From contig NZ_JOCQ01000045.1 of NCBI RefSeq assembly GCF_000720725.1, positions 1-64,000 of the forward strand: a stretch of DNA of 64,000 nt, given 5' to 3'. How positions within the stretch are numbered: position 1 is the first letter of the stretch; every line of letters begins with the position of its first letter. The position numbers and the translations under genes are program-made. Under the pieces are notes generated by a model that worked only from the letters and a program-made list of their open reading frames with translations, was not told the DNA's origin and searched no databases. This document shows, piece after piece, positions 41,779-49,425 of this stretch. This DNA comes from Streptomyces rimosus subsp. rimosus (lineage in GTDB: Bacteria > Actinomycetota > Actinomycetes > Streptomycetales > Streptomycetaceae).

Positions 41779-42482
41779 TTGGCTGCTCCCTCGGCGACGG
41801 GCCCGATGTTGGCGGCGACCAGTTCGCGTTCCAGGTACCGGTCCAGGCGCAGCAGCCGCCAGCCGTGCACGGCCAGGGCGCACAGCGCGGTGGGAATGGC
41901 CCACAGCGCCAGGTGCAGCGGCTCCAGGTGGGTGTTGTACGTGGTGTTGACGAAGCTGGTGATCAGCAGGATCGAGCCGACCGCGAGGAAGACGTCCTCG
42001 CCGAAGAAGAGCCCCACGTTGTCCGCGCTGGCGGAGAACGAGCGGACCTTCTCGCGGGACTTCTCGGTCAGCCGCCCGTGCTTGCGCTCGGCGGCGCCCT
42101 CGGCCATCGGCACGGCCAGCGGGCGCACGGTCTGCGCGTGCCCGAAGACGTGGGTCAGGCCGACGGCCGCGCCGATCTGGCGCATCCCCAGGTACAGCGC
42201 GAGGAAGCGGCCGGTGGTGAGCTTGGCGAAGCGGGCGATCAGCCGGCGGGCCTGCTCCTGGAGGCCGTAGCGCTCCAGGAGGCCGATCACCGGCAGGGTG
42301 ATCGCGAAGATCGTCACCGCCCGGCTGCTCGCGAAGCCGGAGCCGAAGGCCGCCAGGACCTCCTGCGGCGACAGGCCGCCGAGCAGGCCGGTGACGATGC
42401 CCGCCACGCCCACGACCAGCAGGGCATTGCGTTTGGTGGCGAAGCCGACCACGACCACGAGCACGCCGAGAAGCACGATCAT
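41775..42482 (-). CDS. DUF969 membrane protein (putative 5-oxoproline permease subunit)
   Basis: This 235-residue protein has several membrane segments, starting with MIVLLGVLVVVVGF, and a conserved loop GMRQIGAAVGLTHVFGHAQ. It is the DUF969 partner of the DUF979 gene, and the two are coupled by a GTGA overlap. ATG 42482 is selected because GGAAGGCGG precedes it. Its promoter at 42536-42566 carries a 20-base site identical to one before pxpA. Confidence 0.88.
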   Translation of the reverse strand: MIVLLGVLVVVVGFATKRNALLVVGVAGIVTGLLGGLSPQEVLAAFGSGFASSRAVTIFAITLPVIGLLERYGLQEQARRLIARFAKLTTGRFLALYLGMRQIGAAVGLTHVFGHAQTVRPLAVPMAEGAAERKHGRLTEKSREKVRSFSASADNVGLFFGEDVFLAVGSILLITSFVNTTYNTHLEPLHLALWAIPTALCALAVHGWRLLRLDRYLERELVAANIGPVAEGAAK

Positions 42483-42535
42483 GGGTCCGCCTTCCGCATA
42501 CGGGACCTCACGCGGACCGTGAGGAGGATGCGAGG

Positions 42536-42566
42536 AGGCTAGGTTATTGTTCAACGATCCGACAAG
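42536..42566 (-). promoter_or_regulatory. promoter and GntR operator of the DUF969-DUF979-pcp operon
   Basis: On the minus strand TTGTCG (42565-42560) and TAGCCT (42541-42536) are 18 bases apart. The 20-base sequence at 42547-42566 (plus strand TTGTTCAACGATCCGACAAG) covers the -35 box and most of the spacer. It has TTGT...ACAA symmetry. The same 20 bases occur inverted at 43416-43435. Confidence 0.75.
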
Positions 42567-42603
42567 GGGTTGACAGGAGCGAAATGCGAGCGCTCCGAGC
42601 GCC

Positions 42604-43329
42604 CTATCGAGCGGCGATGCGCTGGGCGTACGCCCCCGACAGCTGGGCCCGCGAGTCCTCCAGATAAGACTCCAGCAGCCGCTCCGCGTCGGCCGCGTCG
42701 CCGGCCTGGAGCGCTTCGATGATCTGCCGGTTGCGGGTCAGGTACGGCGCGTGGAAGCGGCGCGGATCGTCCATCACGTGGAAGACCAGCCGCAGTTCCG
42801 CGAGCACGCCGCGCATCAGCTCGTCCATCCGCGGGCTGCCCGCCAGCCCCACCACCGCCTGGTGGAAGCGCAGATTGGCGGTGCCCAGGTCGCGCCAGGC
42901 GCGCTCCTCGAAGGCGGCCTCGCCGGCCAGCACGGCGGCCTCCATCGCGCCCACCGGGTGCGGCGGCTCGCCCAGGCTGCGGACCGCGGCGCACTCCACG
43001 AGCGTACGGACGCGGTAGATGTCGTCCAGGTCGGCCACCGTCACGATGCGCACGAAGACCCCGCGGTTGAGCTGGTGCACCAGCAGGCGTTCGTGGGTGA
43101 GCAGCCGGAACGCCTCGCGCAGGGTGTTGCGGGAGACCCCCAGGGCCCCGCCGATGCTCTCCTCGGACAGCCGCGCGCCGGGCGGGAAGTAGCCCTCGGT
43201 GATGCGGTCCCGGAGAATGTCGGCGACCCGCTCCGCGGTGCTGGAGCGCCCCAGCAGCACCCGGTCCCCCGCCAGCTCCGAGACCTCGGCGAGCCGCCGC
43301 TGATCGTCCTTCGCCGCCTTGCCCGCCAT
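42604..43329 (-). CDS. GntR/FadR-family regulator of pyroglutamate genes
   Basis: This 241-residue regulator has an N-terminal winged helix (STAERVADILRDRITEGYFPPG through SEESIGGALGVSRNTLREA, about 28-75). The C-terminal FCD ligand domain has DIYRVRTLVECAAVR and a metal-type His pattern (RFHQAVV). ATG 43329 has GGGGAC upstream; the frame is open further up but contains the operator and promoter of pxpA. It lies between the two operons that share the 20-base operator, so it is very probably their repressor. The effector is likely 5-oxoproline or a related compound, by inference. Confidence 0.9.
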   Translation of the reverse strand: MAGKAAKDDQRRLAEVSELAGDRVLLGRSSTAERVADILRDRITEGYFPPGARLSEESIGGALGVSRNTLREAFRLLTHERLLVHQLNRGVFVRIVTVADLDDIYRVRTLVECAAVRSLGEPPHPVGAMEAAVLAGEAAFEERAWRDLGTANLRFHQAVVGLAGSPRMDELMRGVLAELRLVFHVMDDPRRFHAPYLTRNRQIIEALQAGDAADAERLLESYLEDSRAQLSGAYAQRIAAR

Positions 43330-43415
43330 CGCCGTCCCCGCTCTCCGCCCCGGTGCGCACCCCGTGTGCCGTGAGCGGCAGTCAATCCCAGATGGCAGAA
43401 CGAGACAACACACCT

Positions 43416-43446
43416 CTTGTCGGATCGTTGAACAATCGCCTACGTT
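43416..43446 (+). promoter_or_regulatory. promoter and GntR operator of pxpABC
   Basis: TTGTCG (43417-43422) and TACGTT (43441-43446) are 18 bases apart. The operator CTTGTCGGATCGTTGAACAA occupies 43416-43435, the exact inverse of the site at 42547-42566 and in the same position relative to the promoter. The start of transcription should be near 43453, leaving a leader of about 128 bases before pxpA. Confidence 0.75.
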
Positions 43447-43580
43447 GGCCCCATCACCGGTCGGCCCTGGTGCCCTCAGGGGGAGAGCCACTACGGATGA
43501 GGGCCGACCGGTCCCGCAGCCAGTGACCCGCCGCCGGTGCGCCAGCCCGCGCGGCCTCCCGGAACGGACGTACGACTTAC

Positions 43581-44357
43581 ATGAGCGACCCGGTGACCGC
43601 CCCCCTCGTCGACCTCAACGCCGACCTCGGGGAAGGCTTCGGACGCTGGCAGCTCACCGACGACGAGGCGCTGCTGTCCGTCGTCACCAGCGCCAACGTG
43701 GCCTGCGGCTTCCACGCCGGGGACCCGAGCACCATGCGCCGGGTCTGCGAGCTGGCCGCCGAGCGCGGCGTCGTCGTCGGCGCCCAGGTCTCCTACCGCG
43801 ACCTGGCGGGCTTCGGACGGCGCGCCATGGACGTACCGCCGCGCGAGCTGGCCGACGAGATCGCGTACCAGATCGGCGCGCTGGAGGTCTTCGCGCGCGC
43901 CGCCGGGACCCGGGTCGGCTACGTGAAGCCGCACGGCGCGCTCTACAACCGCTGTGTGCACGACGAGGCGCAGTCCGCCGCCGTCCTGGAGGGCGTACGC
44001 ACCGCCGGCACCCCCCTGCCCATCCTCGGCCTGCCCGGCTCCCAGCTGCACGCGGCGGCCCGCCGCGTCGGCCTGCCGGTCATCGGCGAGGCGTTCGCCG
44101 ACCGCGCCTACACGCCCGAGGGGACGCTGGTCTCGCGCCGCGAACCGGGCGCCGTTGTCCACGACCCCGACGAGGTCGTCAAGCGCGCGCTGGGCATGGC
44201 GACGGAGGGCACAGTGACGGCCATCGACGGCAGCACCGTAAGCGTCGAAGCGCGCTCCCTGTGCCTGCACGGCGACACCCCCGGCGCCGCCGACCTCGCC
44301 CGGCGGGTGCGCGACGAGCTGACCGCGGCCGGTGTGCGGATCGGCAGCTTCGCGTGA
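43581..44357 (+). CDS. pxpA: 5-oxoprolinase subunit PxpA (LamB/YcsF family)
   Basis: This 258-residue protein is the LamB/YcsF-family subunit of the three-part ATP-dependent 5-oxoprolinase that opens pyroglutamate to glutamate. The signature VDLNADLGEGFGRW is at the N-terminus, followed by ANVACGFHAGDP and VKPHGALYN, which carry conserved metal or substrate residues. It starts the pxpABC operon and overlaps pxpB by four bases. The upstream promoter carries the GntR operator. Confidence 0.93.
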   Translation: MSDPVTAPLVDLNADLGEGFGRWQLTDDEALLSVVTSANVACGFHAGDPSTMRRVCELAAERGVVVGAQVSYRDLAGFGRRAMDVPPRELADEIAYQIGALEVFARAAGTRVGYVKPHGALYNRCVHDEAQSAAVLEGVRTAGTPLPILGLPGSQLHAAARRVGLPVIGEAFADRAYTPEGTLVSRREPGAVVHDPDEVVKRALGMATEGTVTAIDGSTVSVEARSLCLHGDTPGAADLARRVRDELTAAGVRIGSFA

Positions 44358-45043
44358 GCACCGGCAACGGCGCCGCCCGTACCCGGCTGCCGCTGCGCCC
44401 GCTGCCGGTCGGCGACCACGGGCTGCTGGTCGAACTGGACGACGCGACGGCCGTCGAGGCGTTCCACGCCGAGCTGCTGCGCCGCGCCGCCGCCGGCACC
44501 CTGCCCGCGGTCCGCGAGATCGTCCCGGCCGCGCGCACGGTCCTGCTCGACGGCCTGGCCGACCCCGGACGGCTGGCCGCCGAACTGCCCGGCTGGGACA
44601 TCCCGCCGGCCGCCTCCGACGACCGCCCGGCCATCGACATCCCGGTCCGCTACGACGGCCCGGACCTCGCCGATGTGGCCGCCCTGTGGGACACCACTCC
44701 GGAGGACGTGGTGCGCATCCACTCCGGTACGGAGTTCCACGTGGCCTTCTGCGGGTTCGCCCCCGGCTTCGGCTATCTGACGGGGCTGCCCGAGCGCCAC
44801 CACGTGCCGCGTCGGGCCACACCGCGCACCAAGGTCCCGGTCGGCTCGGTCGCGCTGGCCGGCCCGTACACCGGCGTCTACCCGCGCTCCTCCCCCGGCG
44901 GCTGGCAGCTCATCGGCACCAGCGACGTCGAGCTGTGGGACCCGGACCGCGAACCGGCGGCGCTCTTCACCCCTGGAACGCGCGTCCGCTTCGTACCGGT
45001 TACGGCGGAAACATCCACGGAATCGCCCCGGGAGGCACGATGA
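44354..45043 (+). CDS. pxpB: 5-oxoprolinase subunit PxpB (KipI family)
   Basis: This 229-residue KipI-type protein has the allophanate-hydrolase subunit 1 fold. Typical segments are HSGTEFHVAFCGFAPGFGYL and GSVALAGPYTGVYPRSSPGGW. In Bacillus a homologue was first seen as a kinase inhibitor, but with PxpA and PxpC it works as part of 5-oxoprolinase. GTG 44354 overlaps the pxpA stop (GTGA), and its own stop overlaps pxpC (ATGA), so all three are coupled. Confidence 0.92.
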   Translation: MSTGNGAARTRLPLRPLPVGDHGLLVELDDATAVEAFHAELLRRAAAGTLPAVREIVPAARTVLLDGLADPGRLAAELPGWDIPPAASDDRPAIDIPVRYDGPDLADVAALWDTTPEDVVRIHSGTEFHVAFCGFAPGFGYLTGLPERHHVPRRATPRTKVPVGSVALAGPYTGVYPRSSPGGWQLIGTSDVELWDPDREPAALFTPGTRVRFVPVTAETSTESPREAR

Positions 45044-45927
45044 CCGACCGCGCCTTCTGCGTCGTCCGCGCCGGAGCCCTGACCACCGTCCAGGACCTGG
45101 GCCGCGCCGGACACGCCCACCTCGGCGTGCCGCGCGCGGGCGCCCTGGACGAGCCCGCCCACCGGCTGGCCAACCGCCTCGTGGGCAACCCCGAAACGGC
45201 CGCGACCCTGGAGACGACCCTGACCGGCTGTGCCGTACGGGTCCGCACGGCCACCGTCGTCGCGGTGACCGGAGCCCCGTGCTCCGTCACGGTGGACGGC
45301 CGCCCCGCCCCCTGGGGCGCGCCGGTCGCCGTCCCGGCGGGCGCGGTGCTGGACGCCGGTCCCGCCACCGCCGGTCTCCGCTCGTACCTCGCCTTCGCCG
45401 GCGGTGTCGCGGCGGAGCCGGTCCTCGGCAGCCGCGCCGCCGACCTGCTGTCCGGGCTCGGGCCCGCGCCGCTGTCCGATGGCGGCGTGCTGCCGCTCGG
45501 CGACCCGTACGGCCCGCCCGCGCGCGTGGACGCCGTCGTACGCGCGGGCCTGCCGGCCGCGGAACTGGTGCTGCCGTGCGTCCTGGGGCCGCGCGACGAC
45601 TGGTTCACCGAGGCGGGGCTGCGCACGCTGGCCACCGGGCGCTTCCGGGTGTCCTCGGCGAGCAACCGCATCGGACTGCGCATGGAGGGCCCGCCCCTGG
45701 AGCGCGCGAAGGACGGCGAACTGCCCAGCGAGGGCATGCCGTTGGGCGCCCTCCAGGTGCCGCCGAACGGGCTGCCGGTGCTGTTCCTCAACGACCATCC
45801 GACGACCGGCGGTTACCCGGTCGTCGGAGTGGTACCGGAGCGGTTCCTCGCCGCGGCGGCCCAGGCGACGCCCGGGACACCGGTGCGGATCGTGCCGCGC
45901 CCCGCACGCTCCTTCGGGCAGGGCTGA
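45040..45927 (+). CDS. pxpC: 5-oxoprolinase subunit PxpC (KipA/biotin-dependent-carboxyltransferase family)
   Basis: This 295-residue protein has the allophanate-hydrolase subunit 2 fold. It begins with VVRAGALTTVQDLGRAGHAHLGVPRAGA and includes SNRIGLRMEGPPL and the C-terminal NDHPTTGGYPVVGVV, all family hallmarks. GGAGGC precedes the ATG, which overlaps the pxpB stop. It completes the 5-oxoprolinase complex. Confidence 0.92.
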   Translation: MTDRAFCVVRAGALTTVQDLGRAGHAHLGVPRAGALDEPAHRLANRLVGNPETAATLETTLTGCAVRVRTATVVAVTGAPCSVTVDGRPAPWGAPVAVPAGAVLDAGPATAGLRSYLAFAGGVAAEPVLGSRAADLLSGLGPAPLSDGGVLPLGDPYGPPARVDAVVRAGLPAAELVLPCVLGPRDDWFTEAGLRTLATGRFRVSSASNRIGLRMEGPPLERAKDGELPSEGMPLGALQVPPNGLPVLFLNDHPTTGGYPVVGVVPERFLAAAAQATPGTPVRIVPRPARSFGQG

Positions 45928-45964
45928 GCCGGACGCCTCCCCGTAGTCGCCTGAACCCCCCGGC

Positions 45965-46385
45965 TTGGCCTCGGACGATGTGGACGGGACGGCCGCCGGT
46001 GTGCGGCACTGCGGCGGCACGGTGGGCGTCGGCCCGCTGGACGCCGGTGAGGCGGGCCGGACGGCCATCGGCTCCGATCCGCCGGGCGCGGTGCTCGGCA
46101 TCCGGCAGGCGGCGGAGCATCTGGGCAGGGCGTTGGCCGGCGTACCTGGGCGGTGGCGAGGAACGAGCTGGTGACGCGGGAGTCGGGCACGCGCTGCCGC
46201 CCGAGCGGGGATCGCACTGGATGACGTACTTCGAGGTGGCGGACGTGGACGAGGCGGTGGAGCGGGTCGCCGACCTCGGCGGTCACGCCGTCCAGGCCAC
46301 CCGGGACGGCGCGCGGGGCCGGGTGGCGACGGCGGCGGATCCCCAAGGGGCGCAGAGCGCGCCGGTGGCGTCGGCGCCCTCGTGA
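45965..46385 (+). pseudogene. decayed VOC-family (glyoxalase-like) gene
   Basis: The stretch reads as one VOC protein spread over three frames. 45965-46160 gives ASDDVDGTAAGVRHCGG and GVGPLDAGEAGR, then AVLGIRQAAEHLG. A shifted frame continues with VARNELVTRESG. A third frame from about 46195 gives SHWMTYFEVADVDEAVERVA and DLGGHAVQATRDGARGRVAT, ending at 46385. At least two frameshifts and a deletion are needed. The N-terminal third and any ribosome site are missing. It lies between pxpC and the convergent kbaY and is probably a relic. Confidence 0.75.
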
Positions 46386-46445
46386 CCACGCGGTCCGCCG
46401 TCACCGACCAGGCGACATCAGGTGCGGGGAAAGCTCCGGCCCCGC

Positions 46446-47297
46446 TCAGCCGCTCACCACACCGAGCAGGCCCCGGACCGTCTCCGCCATCTCCTCCCGG
46501 CCCTGGGCGACGTAGGGGCGGGGGTCGGTCAGGTCGGGGCGCTCCGCCAGCGCCTCGCGGACCGCGCCGGTGAACGCGACGTTGAGAGCGGTACCGATGT
46601 TGATCTTCACGATGCCCGCCTGAACGGCTTGGCGCAGATCGTCGTCGCCGACGCCCGACGAACCGTGCAGCACCAGGGGTACGGGCACGGCATCCCGCAG
46701 ACGTTCGATGAGCGCGTGGTCCAGGGTCGCGGAGCGTTCGGTCATCGCGTGGCTGCTGCCGACGGCGACGGCCAGGGCGTCCACGCCGGTGTCCGCGACA
46801 TAGCGCGCCGCCTCCTGCGGGTCGGTCCGCACCCCGGCCGCGTGGGCGCTCGCGGGAGCGTCGGGCTTGCCGCCCACATAGCCGAGTTCGGCCTCCAGCC
46901 ACAGGCCCGCGCCGTGCGCCCACCGGGCCGCGGCGCGGGTGGCGGCGAGGTTCTCGGCGTACGGCTGCGCCCCGGCGTCGAACATCGCGGAGGAGAACCC
47001 CGCGTCGGCCGCCGTGCGCAGCAGCCGCATGTCCGTCACGTGGTCCATGTGCAGTGCGACGTCGACGTCACAGGCCTTGCCGACCTCGGCCGCGGCCCGC
47101 GCGATCGGCTCGACCCGGCCGCCGTGGAACCGTACGGCGTTCTCGCTGATCTGCAGGATCACCCCCGGGGCGCCCGCGGCGGCCGCGCCGGCGGCGATCG
47201 CCTCGGCGTGCTCCAGCGTGATCACGTTGAACGCCGCGACGGCCCGGCCTGCGGCGGCGGCCTTCGAGACGAGTTCGCGCGTGGGAACCAGGGGCAT
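46446..47297 (-). CDS. kbaY: class II aldolase, tagatose-bisphosphate aldolase type (KbaY/GatY)
   Basis: This 283-residue class II aldolase would split tagatose 1,6-bisphosphate into dihydroxyacetone phosphate and glyceraldehyde 3-phosphate. Zinc and catalytic regions are ALHMDHVTD, EAELGYVGG, LVLHGSSGVGDDDL and KINIGTALN. Fructose-bisphosphate is a possible substrate of the fold. The presence of kbaZ and agaS in the same run of genes favours tagatose-bisphosphate and galactosamine breakdown. It follows the permease gene after 139 bases that contain three 22-bp repeats. Confidence 0.88.
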   Translation of the reverse strand: MPLVPTRELVSKAAAAGRAVAAFNVITLEHAEAIAAGAAAAGAPGVILQISENAVRFHGGRVEPIARAAAEVGKACDVDVALHMDHVTDMRLLRTAADAGFSSAMFDAGAQPYAENLAATRAAARWAHGAGLWLEAELGYVGGKPDAPASAHAAGVRTDPQEAARYVADTGVDALAVAVGSSHAMTERSATLDHALIERLRDAVPVPLVLHGSSGVGDDDLRQAVQAGIVKINIGTALNVAFTGAVREALAERPDLTDPRPYVAQGREEMAETVRGLLGVVSG

Positions 47298-47354
47298 GAA
47301 GGTGTCCCCTCGCTTTCCTGTCGGTTCGGTGGGTACGGGCCGGTGTCGGCCCGT

Positions 47355-47420
47355 ACCGCTACGTGGTTCGGCCGGTGCCGCTACGTAGTTCGGCCGGTAC
47401 CGCTACGTGGTTCGGCCGGT
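47355..47420 (-). repeat. three 22-bp tandem repeats between the permease and kbaY
   Basis: Three consecutive 22-base units share the core CCGCTACGT(G/A)GTTCGGCCGGT and differ only at one or two positions. They lie 58 bases before the kbaY start on the transcribed strand. They could form RNA structure or bind a protein; no function is known. Confidence 0.8.
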
Positions 47421-47436
47421 ACGGATATGCGGGCGA

Positions 47437-48387
47437 TCAGGACTTCTGCGGGACCGGACGCACGTCCGCACCGTCGTCCGCCGCGCCCGGGGCCACGGAG
47501 TTCTCGCCGCTCTTCTCGTCGCTGTAGACCATCAGGGTCGAGCCCGCGAGGGCCAGCACGATGCCGAGGGCGCCCCACACGTTCGGGAGCGTCCGGTAGA
47601 CCGCCAGGGACAGCACGATGGTCAGCACCGGGGCCAGCGCGTTGGTGACGGGGGCGACGACCGTGGCCTTGCCCCGGCTGAACGCCATGACCAGGAACAA
47701 CGCGCCGACCGCGTTGAGGACCTGCGTCACCGCGGTGAGTGCCGGCGCCTGCCACGGAGCGTCGGACGGGAAATCGCCCATCGTCACGAACGCCACCGGA
47801 ACCAGCAGCAGTCCGCTGATGGTCATCCAGCCGAAGGTCGTCGCGTCGTTGACCCCGACCACCGCGGCCTTGCGCATGCAGAACGCCTGCACGCCCCAGG
47901 CGACACAGACCAGGATGGCCATCAGCAGCCACGGGCCGTGCGCGTTCGAGTCGTCCTGGCCGCTGGGAATGCTGAGCAGCACGATCGCCGCCAGCGCCGC
48001 GACGACACCCACCAGGGCGAGCCGGTTGATCCGCTCCCGCAGCAGCGCCATCGCCATGACGACGGTGACCACCGGGGAGAGCGACACCAGGGGGAAGATC
48101 AGGTACGCCGGGCCGTTGGCGAGCGCGTGGAACAGCAGGAGTTGGCCGCCGGCGCCGGTCAGTCCCGCGATCAGTCCGTACACGGCGGCGATCGGCCGGC
48201 GGTCGAACGTGTTGCCGCGCAGCGCGAAGTACGCGGGTATGAGCATCGTGAAGGCCCAGATGATGTAGATCATCTCGTTGGGGTAGTCGTACCTGCTGTT
48301 CGGCTCGCTGGAGAAGGCGCCCCACACACCCCAGAACAGGACCAGCAGTGACGCGTACAGAATCCAGCTCTTCGTGCCTCTGTTCAT
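47437..48387 (-). CDS. EamA/DMT-family permease
   Basis: This 316-residue protein has about ten membrane helices in two EamA repeats, for example SWILYASLLVLFWGVWGAF and PVVTVVMAMALLRERINRLAL in the first half. EamA proteins export or import small metabolites. Inside this operon it may carry galactosamine, N-acetylgalactosamine or another sugar, which would be unusual since PTS or ABC systems normally do so. ATG 48387 has GAGGAAG upstream and overlaps the kinase gene by four bases. The C-terminal 20 residues are polar. Confidence 0.85.
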   Translation of the reverse strand: MNRGTKSWILYASLLVLFWGVWGAFSSEPNSRYDYPNEMIYIIWAFTMLIPAYFALRGNTFDRRPIAAVYGLIAGLTGAGGQLLLFHALANGPAYLIFPLVSLSPVVTVVMAMALLRERINRLALVGVVAALAAIVLLSIPSGQDDSNAHGPWLLMAILVCVAWGVQAFCMRKAAVVGVNDATTFGWMTISGLLLVPVAFVTMGDFPSDAPWQAPALTAVTQVLNAVGALFLVMAFSRGKATVVAPVTNALAPVLTIVLSLAVYRTLPNVWGALGIVLALAGSTLMVYSDEKSGENSVAPGAADDGADVRPVPQKS

Positions 48388-49376
48388 CGGTCTTCCTCTC
48401 TTGAGGCAGAGATCCCGGAGGCCATGCGCAGCGCGTCGAGCGCGGACCGGTCGAGCGGGGTTCCGGCGATTTTTGCCGCGTACAGGGCGGCACCTACGAC
48501 GGGCTCGTACAGAGGATGTCGCAGGTCGTAGTGGGTGAAACGACTCTTCAGTCCGGTGGCGAACGCCTCCAGAACCGCGTCCGCGCCGAAGGTGCCGCCC
48601 GAGTAGGAGACCGGTACGGTCTCGTCCGGGCCGAACTCCAGCCGCTCGCGGGTGACGTCGACGAGCAGGGCGAGTTCCCGGCCGGCCTCGGCGAGGATCG
48701 CCGAGGCGGTCTCGTCGCCCAGACCGGCCGCCTCGGCCACCGAGCGGCTGAGCGCGGCAATCCGGCCGCGGTCGCCCTGCCACTGGGTATGGACGACGTC
48801 GATCACGTCGAGGTCGGACGCGAGATCCAGGTGGCGCCGGAACACCTCGGCCAGGGGGCCCTCGGGGAGCCGTCCGTCGCTCATCCGCGTGAAGGCGTTG
48901 AGGCCGCGGACCGCGATCCAGTGCGCCGATCCCTCATCGCCGAACATCTCGCTCCAGCCACCGACGCGCACGCCCCGGCCCAGCCGCTCGCCGTAGGTCA
49001 TGGAGCCGGTGCCGCTGATGACGTTGATGCCGTCGACCGCGCCCAGTGAACCGGCCCAGCCGCAGACCATGTCGTTGTCGCAGGCGTAGCGGTCGTGTCC
49101 GAGCACGGCCCGCGGGGTCGCGTTCAGGACGGGCAGATCGCGGGCCGCCTCCCCGTAACCGGGCAGGCCGAAAAAGGCGTACTCGATGCCGGCGGGGGTC
49201 AGCCCGGCCGCCGCACAGACGGCGTCGACGCCTTCCCCCAGCACACGCTCGACGAGCTCGATGCCGTGGGAGAAGTAGTACGAACTTGCCGCCTGCGCTC
49301 GCGCCACGACTTGTCCGCCTCGGTCGACCAGGCAGAAGGCGGTTTTCGTACCGCCACCGTCGACACCTAGGAACAT
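48384..49376 (-). CDS. BadF/BcrA-type sugar kinase (GlcNAc/GalNAc kinase-like)
   Basis: This 330-residue ASKHA-fold protein has phosphate-1 motif FLGVDGGGTKTAF, phosphate-2 region INVISGTGSMTYG, and the GWSEMFGDEGSAHWIAVRGL segment typical of N-acetylhexosamine kinases. It would phosphorylate N-acetylgalactosamine or galactosamine at C6. It overlaps the permease gene by four bases and follows the SIS-domain gene after 49 bases. The exact sugar is inferred from the neighbours kbaZ, agaS and kbaY. Confidence 0.85.
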   Translation of the reverse strand: MFLGVDGGGTKTAFCLVDRGGQVVARAQAASSYYFSHGIELVERVLGEGVDAVCAAAGLTPAGIEYAFFGLPGYGEAARDLPVLNATPRAVLGHDRYACDNDMVCGWAGSLGAVDGINVISGTGSMTYGERLGRGVRVGGWSEMFGDEGSAHWIAVRGLNAFTRMSDGRLPEGPLAEVFRRHLDLASDLDVIDVVHTQWQGDRGRIAALSRSVAEAAGLGDETASAILAEAGRELALLVDVTRERLEFGPDETVPVSYSGGTFGADAVLEAFATGLKSRFTHYDLRHPLYEPVVGAALYAAKIAGTPLDRSALDALRMASGISASREEDR

Positions 49377-49425
49377 CGTTGTACCTCCGTCAGGCGCCGT
49401 GGATCCGCGCCGTTGATGCCTTTGA

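Noticed and set aside
47355..47420. The 22-bp repeats as a small CRISPR array
   Set aside because: The units are directly adjacent with no spacers and no cas gene is nearby.
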